Shown one piece after another: positions 5,554 to 7,229 of a stretch of DNA of 7,229 nucleotides (positions within the stretch are counted from its first letter, which is position 1; every line of letters starts with the position of its first letter). The position numbers were made by a program, and so were the translations under genes. This DNA is from Akkermansiaceae bacterium. Lineage in GTDB: Bacteria; Verrucomicrobiota; Verrucomicrobiia; Verrucomicrobiales; Akkermansiaceae. The stretch is taken from contig JACMMB010000254.1 of assembly GCA_014379305.1 (NCBI GenBank), forward strand, positions 1-7,229, in the 5' to 3' direction. The notes beneath the pieces were generated by a model. It saw nothing but the letters and a program-made list of their open reading frames with translations, searched no databases and was not told where the DNA came from.

Positions 5554-6585
5554 CTAACCTTCTCCTAAACCTGTTACGCCGTTTTGCTCTTTGTTGCGCT
5601 CTTCGCGGCGGTTGTTGTTGCGCGGCTCCTCGGTGCGGCCTCTTCGATTTAACTCCCCGCCACCATCACGGCGGCGGTCCAGCTGAGGCTGCTGGCGACG
5701 TTCTTGTTGCGGTGACATTTCAGGTTGTGGCTGCAGTTGGGGTTGTTGCATGGGTTGTAAATTCCGCTGCTCCTGAAGTTGACGATTCCTCTCTTGGGAC
5801 ATCTCACGTTGGCGTCGACCATCCCGTTGACCAGCTTCCCTGATTCGAGCTTCCCTTTCCCTATTCTGATCGAACTGTGGAACAGCTACCGAAGTATTAC
5901 CTCTTTGGAAACTGCGCTCACCATTGCCTCTTCCTCTCAATTCGCGATCAGGTATGGAGAATTCATTCCCACGTCTCCGATTTTCGTTTATGCCTCCGCG
6001 TCGTCCCTGATCAAAAGATCCCTGTTGATTATCCAGTTGGGGTTGATCCCTGAAGCCGGATCGACGATTTCTTTGGTTTTCGCGGCGATCAGAATATCTC
6101 TGGCGCTCATCCCTATCCGATTGATCGACCCGAACGTCTCTCGACCACTCCCTGCCCAGGTTCCTGTATTGATGGTCGCGATCATGGTAACGGGAAAGAT
6201 TGTGACTGCGAATCCGGTGAGGTGGCGGGCAATGATCCCTACCTCTCCTCCATCCATGAGGATGAGGAGAGCCATAAACGTAACGTGGTCGATAGCCGAC
6301 CGGATAATATCCATAAAGATAGGGGTCATAATATGACCGTCTCGAGTAATCATAATACGCTCCGGCGTAAGGATCATATGCCCAGCGCGAGTCCCCGGTG
6401 CTTACAAATAGAGAGGTTGAAAAGTTAGAGCCGCCATAGCCATAACCATCTCCATATCCGTCACCCCCTGAATAGGAAGAATAGCTTGAAGATCCTGAAT
6501 AATAAGGATCGTAAGCGCAGGACGTCACCGCCAAAACAGTAATTCCCGCGAATAAAGCCCCGACATAACGACGATGGTTTTTCAT
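5554..6585 (-). CDS. Arginine-rich low-complexity lipoprotein
   Basis: Starting at the ATG at 6583-6585 the product is 343 residues and begins MKNHRRYVGALFAGITVLAV, then TSC. That is a classic lipoprotein signal peptide with the lipidated Cys at residue 23. The frame is also open to an ATG at 6612, but that start adds nine residues before the signal and is less likely. The mature protein has three low-complexity zones: Tyr/Gly/Ser-rich (about 24-115, with repeated DPY and YGY units), His/Arg/Asp-rich (about 100-180), and a long Arg/Gln/Asn/Pro region to the end. By my count about 58 Arg occur against a single Lys in the mature part. No catalytic domain is visible. Such a chain is probably disordered and could bind acidic envelope polymers or nucleic acid; that is inference. 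The gene converges with ctaA, with 14 bp between the stops, and is divergent from galE. Confidence 0.82.
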   Translation of the reverse strand: MKNHRRYVGALFAGITVLAVTSCAYDPYYSGSSSYSSYSGGDGYGDGYGYGGSNFSTSLFVSTGDSRWAYDPYAGAYYDYSRRSYYDPYLYGYYPVGYRPRYVYGSPHPHGWRRGRDHCPPPHRIRSHNLSRYHDRDHQYRNLGREWSRDVRVDQSDRDERQRYSDRRENQRNRRSGFRDQPQLDNQQGSFDQGRRGGINENRRRGNEFSIPDRELRGRGNGERSFQRGNTSVAVPQFDQNREREARIREAGQRDGRRQREMSQERNRQLQEQRNLQPMQQPQLQPQPEMSPQQERRQQPQLDRRRDGGGELNRRGRTEEPRNNNRREERNKEQNGVTGLGEG

Positions 6586-6631
6586 AACCAAACTTAGACC
6601 CTGGACATTCACTGTCTATTCATCATTTTTT

Positions 6632-6660
6632 TTGACACTTCTTGCCCTCTTTAAACTTAT
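6632..6660 (+). promoter_or_regulatory. Candidate galE promoter
   Basis: A perfect TTGACA (6632-6637), preceded by a run of T, lies 43 bases before the galE ATG. Seventeen bases downstream is ACTTAT (6655-6660), a weak -10 match; TAAACT (6652-6657) is a better match but at a spacing of only 14. The interval is the only non-coding DNA between galE and the divergent lipoprotein gene, so both promoters must be within about 95 bases. I cannot place the minus-strand promoter confidently. Confidence 0.4.
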
Positions 6661-6680
6661 CGGTTTTGCTCCTCGCAGCA

Positions 6681-7229
6681 ATGCCTCAACAACCCATCCT
6701 CATCACCGGCGGAGCCGGATATATCGGTTCCCACACGGTTCGCCACCTGGCTTCGCAAGGGAAAAAAATCGTGGTTCTCGATAACCTCGCCTACGGGCAC
6801 CCAGCCGCCATCACCGACCCCGACGTCGAATTGGTCATCGGCGATGTCGGCGATCGCGATCTTCTCCGCAGCCTTTTCGAAAAGCATGAATTTTCCGCCG
6901 TCATTCATTTCGCCGCATTCGCTTATGTCGGCGAGTCAGTCACCGATCCCCTGAAGTATTACTGGAACAATACCGCCGAGCCCATCGCCCTTCTTCAAAT
7001 CATGCGCGAAAACGACTGCAAGGTCTTTGTTTTCTCCTCCACCTGCGCCACCTACGGCACCCCCGTAAAAGTCCCCATCGATGAGTCCAATCCCCAGCAT
7101 CCCATCAACCCTTACGGCCACAGCAAACTCATGGTCGAGCGTATCCTGACCGATTGCGACCATGCTTGGGGACTGCGGTCCGCCTGCCTCCGCTACTTCA
7201 ACGCCTCCGGCTGTGCTGCCAATGGTGAA
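6681..7229 (+). CDS. galE: UDP-glucose 4-epimerase (GalE), N-terminal 183 residues
   Basis: GalE interconverts UDP-glucose and UDP-galactose with bound NAD, supplying galactose for surface polysaccharide and the Leloir pathway. The window contains about the first half of the usual 330-340 residues and is cut by the right edge. Extended SDR features are present: the NAD-binding glycine motif GGAGYIGSH (10-18), acidic Asp34 after the second strand (VVLDN), GDVGD (54-58), HFAAFAYVGESV (76-87), FSSTCATYG (118-126) with Thr121 at the usual Ser/Thr position, and the catalytic YGHSK with Tyr145 and Lys149. RYFNASGC (171-178) matches the GalE substrate-side motif RYFNxxG and favours GalE over other nucleotide-sugar epimerases. 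The ATG at 6681 is the natural start because the glycine motif follows at the usual distance. There is no Shine-Dalgarno sequence; a good -35 box lies upstream. Confidence 0.94.
   Translation, partial: MPQQPILITGGAGYIGSHTVRHLASQGKKIVVLDNLAYGHPAAITDPDVELVIGDVGDRDLLRSLFEKHEFSAVIHFAAFAYVGESVTDPLKYYWNNTAEPIALLQIMRENDCKVFVFSSTCATYGTPVKVPIDESNPQHPINPYGHSKLMVERILTDCDHAWGLRSACLRYFNASGCAANGE

Noticed and set aside
5779..6336. Plus-strand open frame of 185 codons
   Set aside because: It is antisense to the Arg-rich lipoprotein gene. Its hydrophobic, Ile/Ser/Pro-rich translation is what the complement of Arg/Asn/Asp-rich codons produces, and the minus-strand frame has a proper lipoprotein signal.
5988..6377. 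Minus-strand open frame of 129 codons in another frame of the lipoprotein gene
   Set aside because: Lies entirely inside the lipoprotein gene; a low-complexity frame shadow with no signal or domain.
1..7229. CRISPR array, insertion sequence, tRNA, rRNA, phage or defence genes
   Set aside because: No regularly spaced repeats, transposase frames, cloverleaf-like segments or defence-type domains were seen on either strand.

Overview
The window is bacterial chromosome of moderate G+C. It carries respiratory and menaquinone genes, several small exported proteins and the start of a sugar-nucleotide gene. The best guess for the host is a Verrucomicrobiota member, or a related Planctomycetes-Verrucomicrobia-Chlamydia or Bacteroidota-like lineage. 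Three things point that way: the short MenE, a CtaA of the kind I recall from Bacteroidota with Asn in place of the first haem-ligand His, and the lack of Shine-Dalgarno motifs before essentially every start. The phylum is an inference; no genus is claimed.

Left part, minus strand. The left edge (1-331) holds the N-terminal part of a single-pass membrane protein, cut by the window. Next to it, menC (1595-2572) and menE (439-1581) form a two-gene unit 13 bp apart. These encode o-succinylbenzoate synthase and o-succinylbenzoate-CoA ligase, consecutive steps of classical menaquinone synthesis.

Middle part, plus strand. A divergent interval (2573-2707) with a 14-bp inverted duplication separates menC from an exported protein of unknown family (2708-3520). 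Two very small lipoprotein genes follow (3682-3795 and 3912-4070), with a strong intrinsic terminator between them. A gene-poor stretch (4071-4519) holds at most a 75-residue membrane protein. Then comes ctaA (4520-5539), haem A synthase, needed for aa3-type cytochrome oxidase.

Right part. ctaA converges on a minus-strand gene for an extremely arginine-rich lipoprotein (5554-6585). The terminator of that gene lies inside the last codons of ctaA. Divergent from the lipoprotein gene is galE (6681 to the right edge), UDP-glucose 4-epimerase, cut by the window.

Together, menC, menE and ctaA supply a quinone and a haem for an aerobic menaquinone-linked respiratory chain, although they are not one operon. 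The small lipoproteins, the Arg-rich lipoprotein and galE concern the envelope. I see no CRISPR array, insertion sequence, tRNA or rRNA. No recognisable novel multi-gene system is present. The most unusual items are the terminator embedded in ctaA, the inverted duplication at the menC start, and the Arg-rich lipoprotein.
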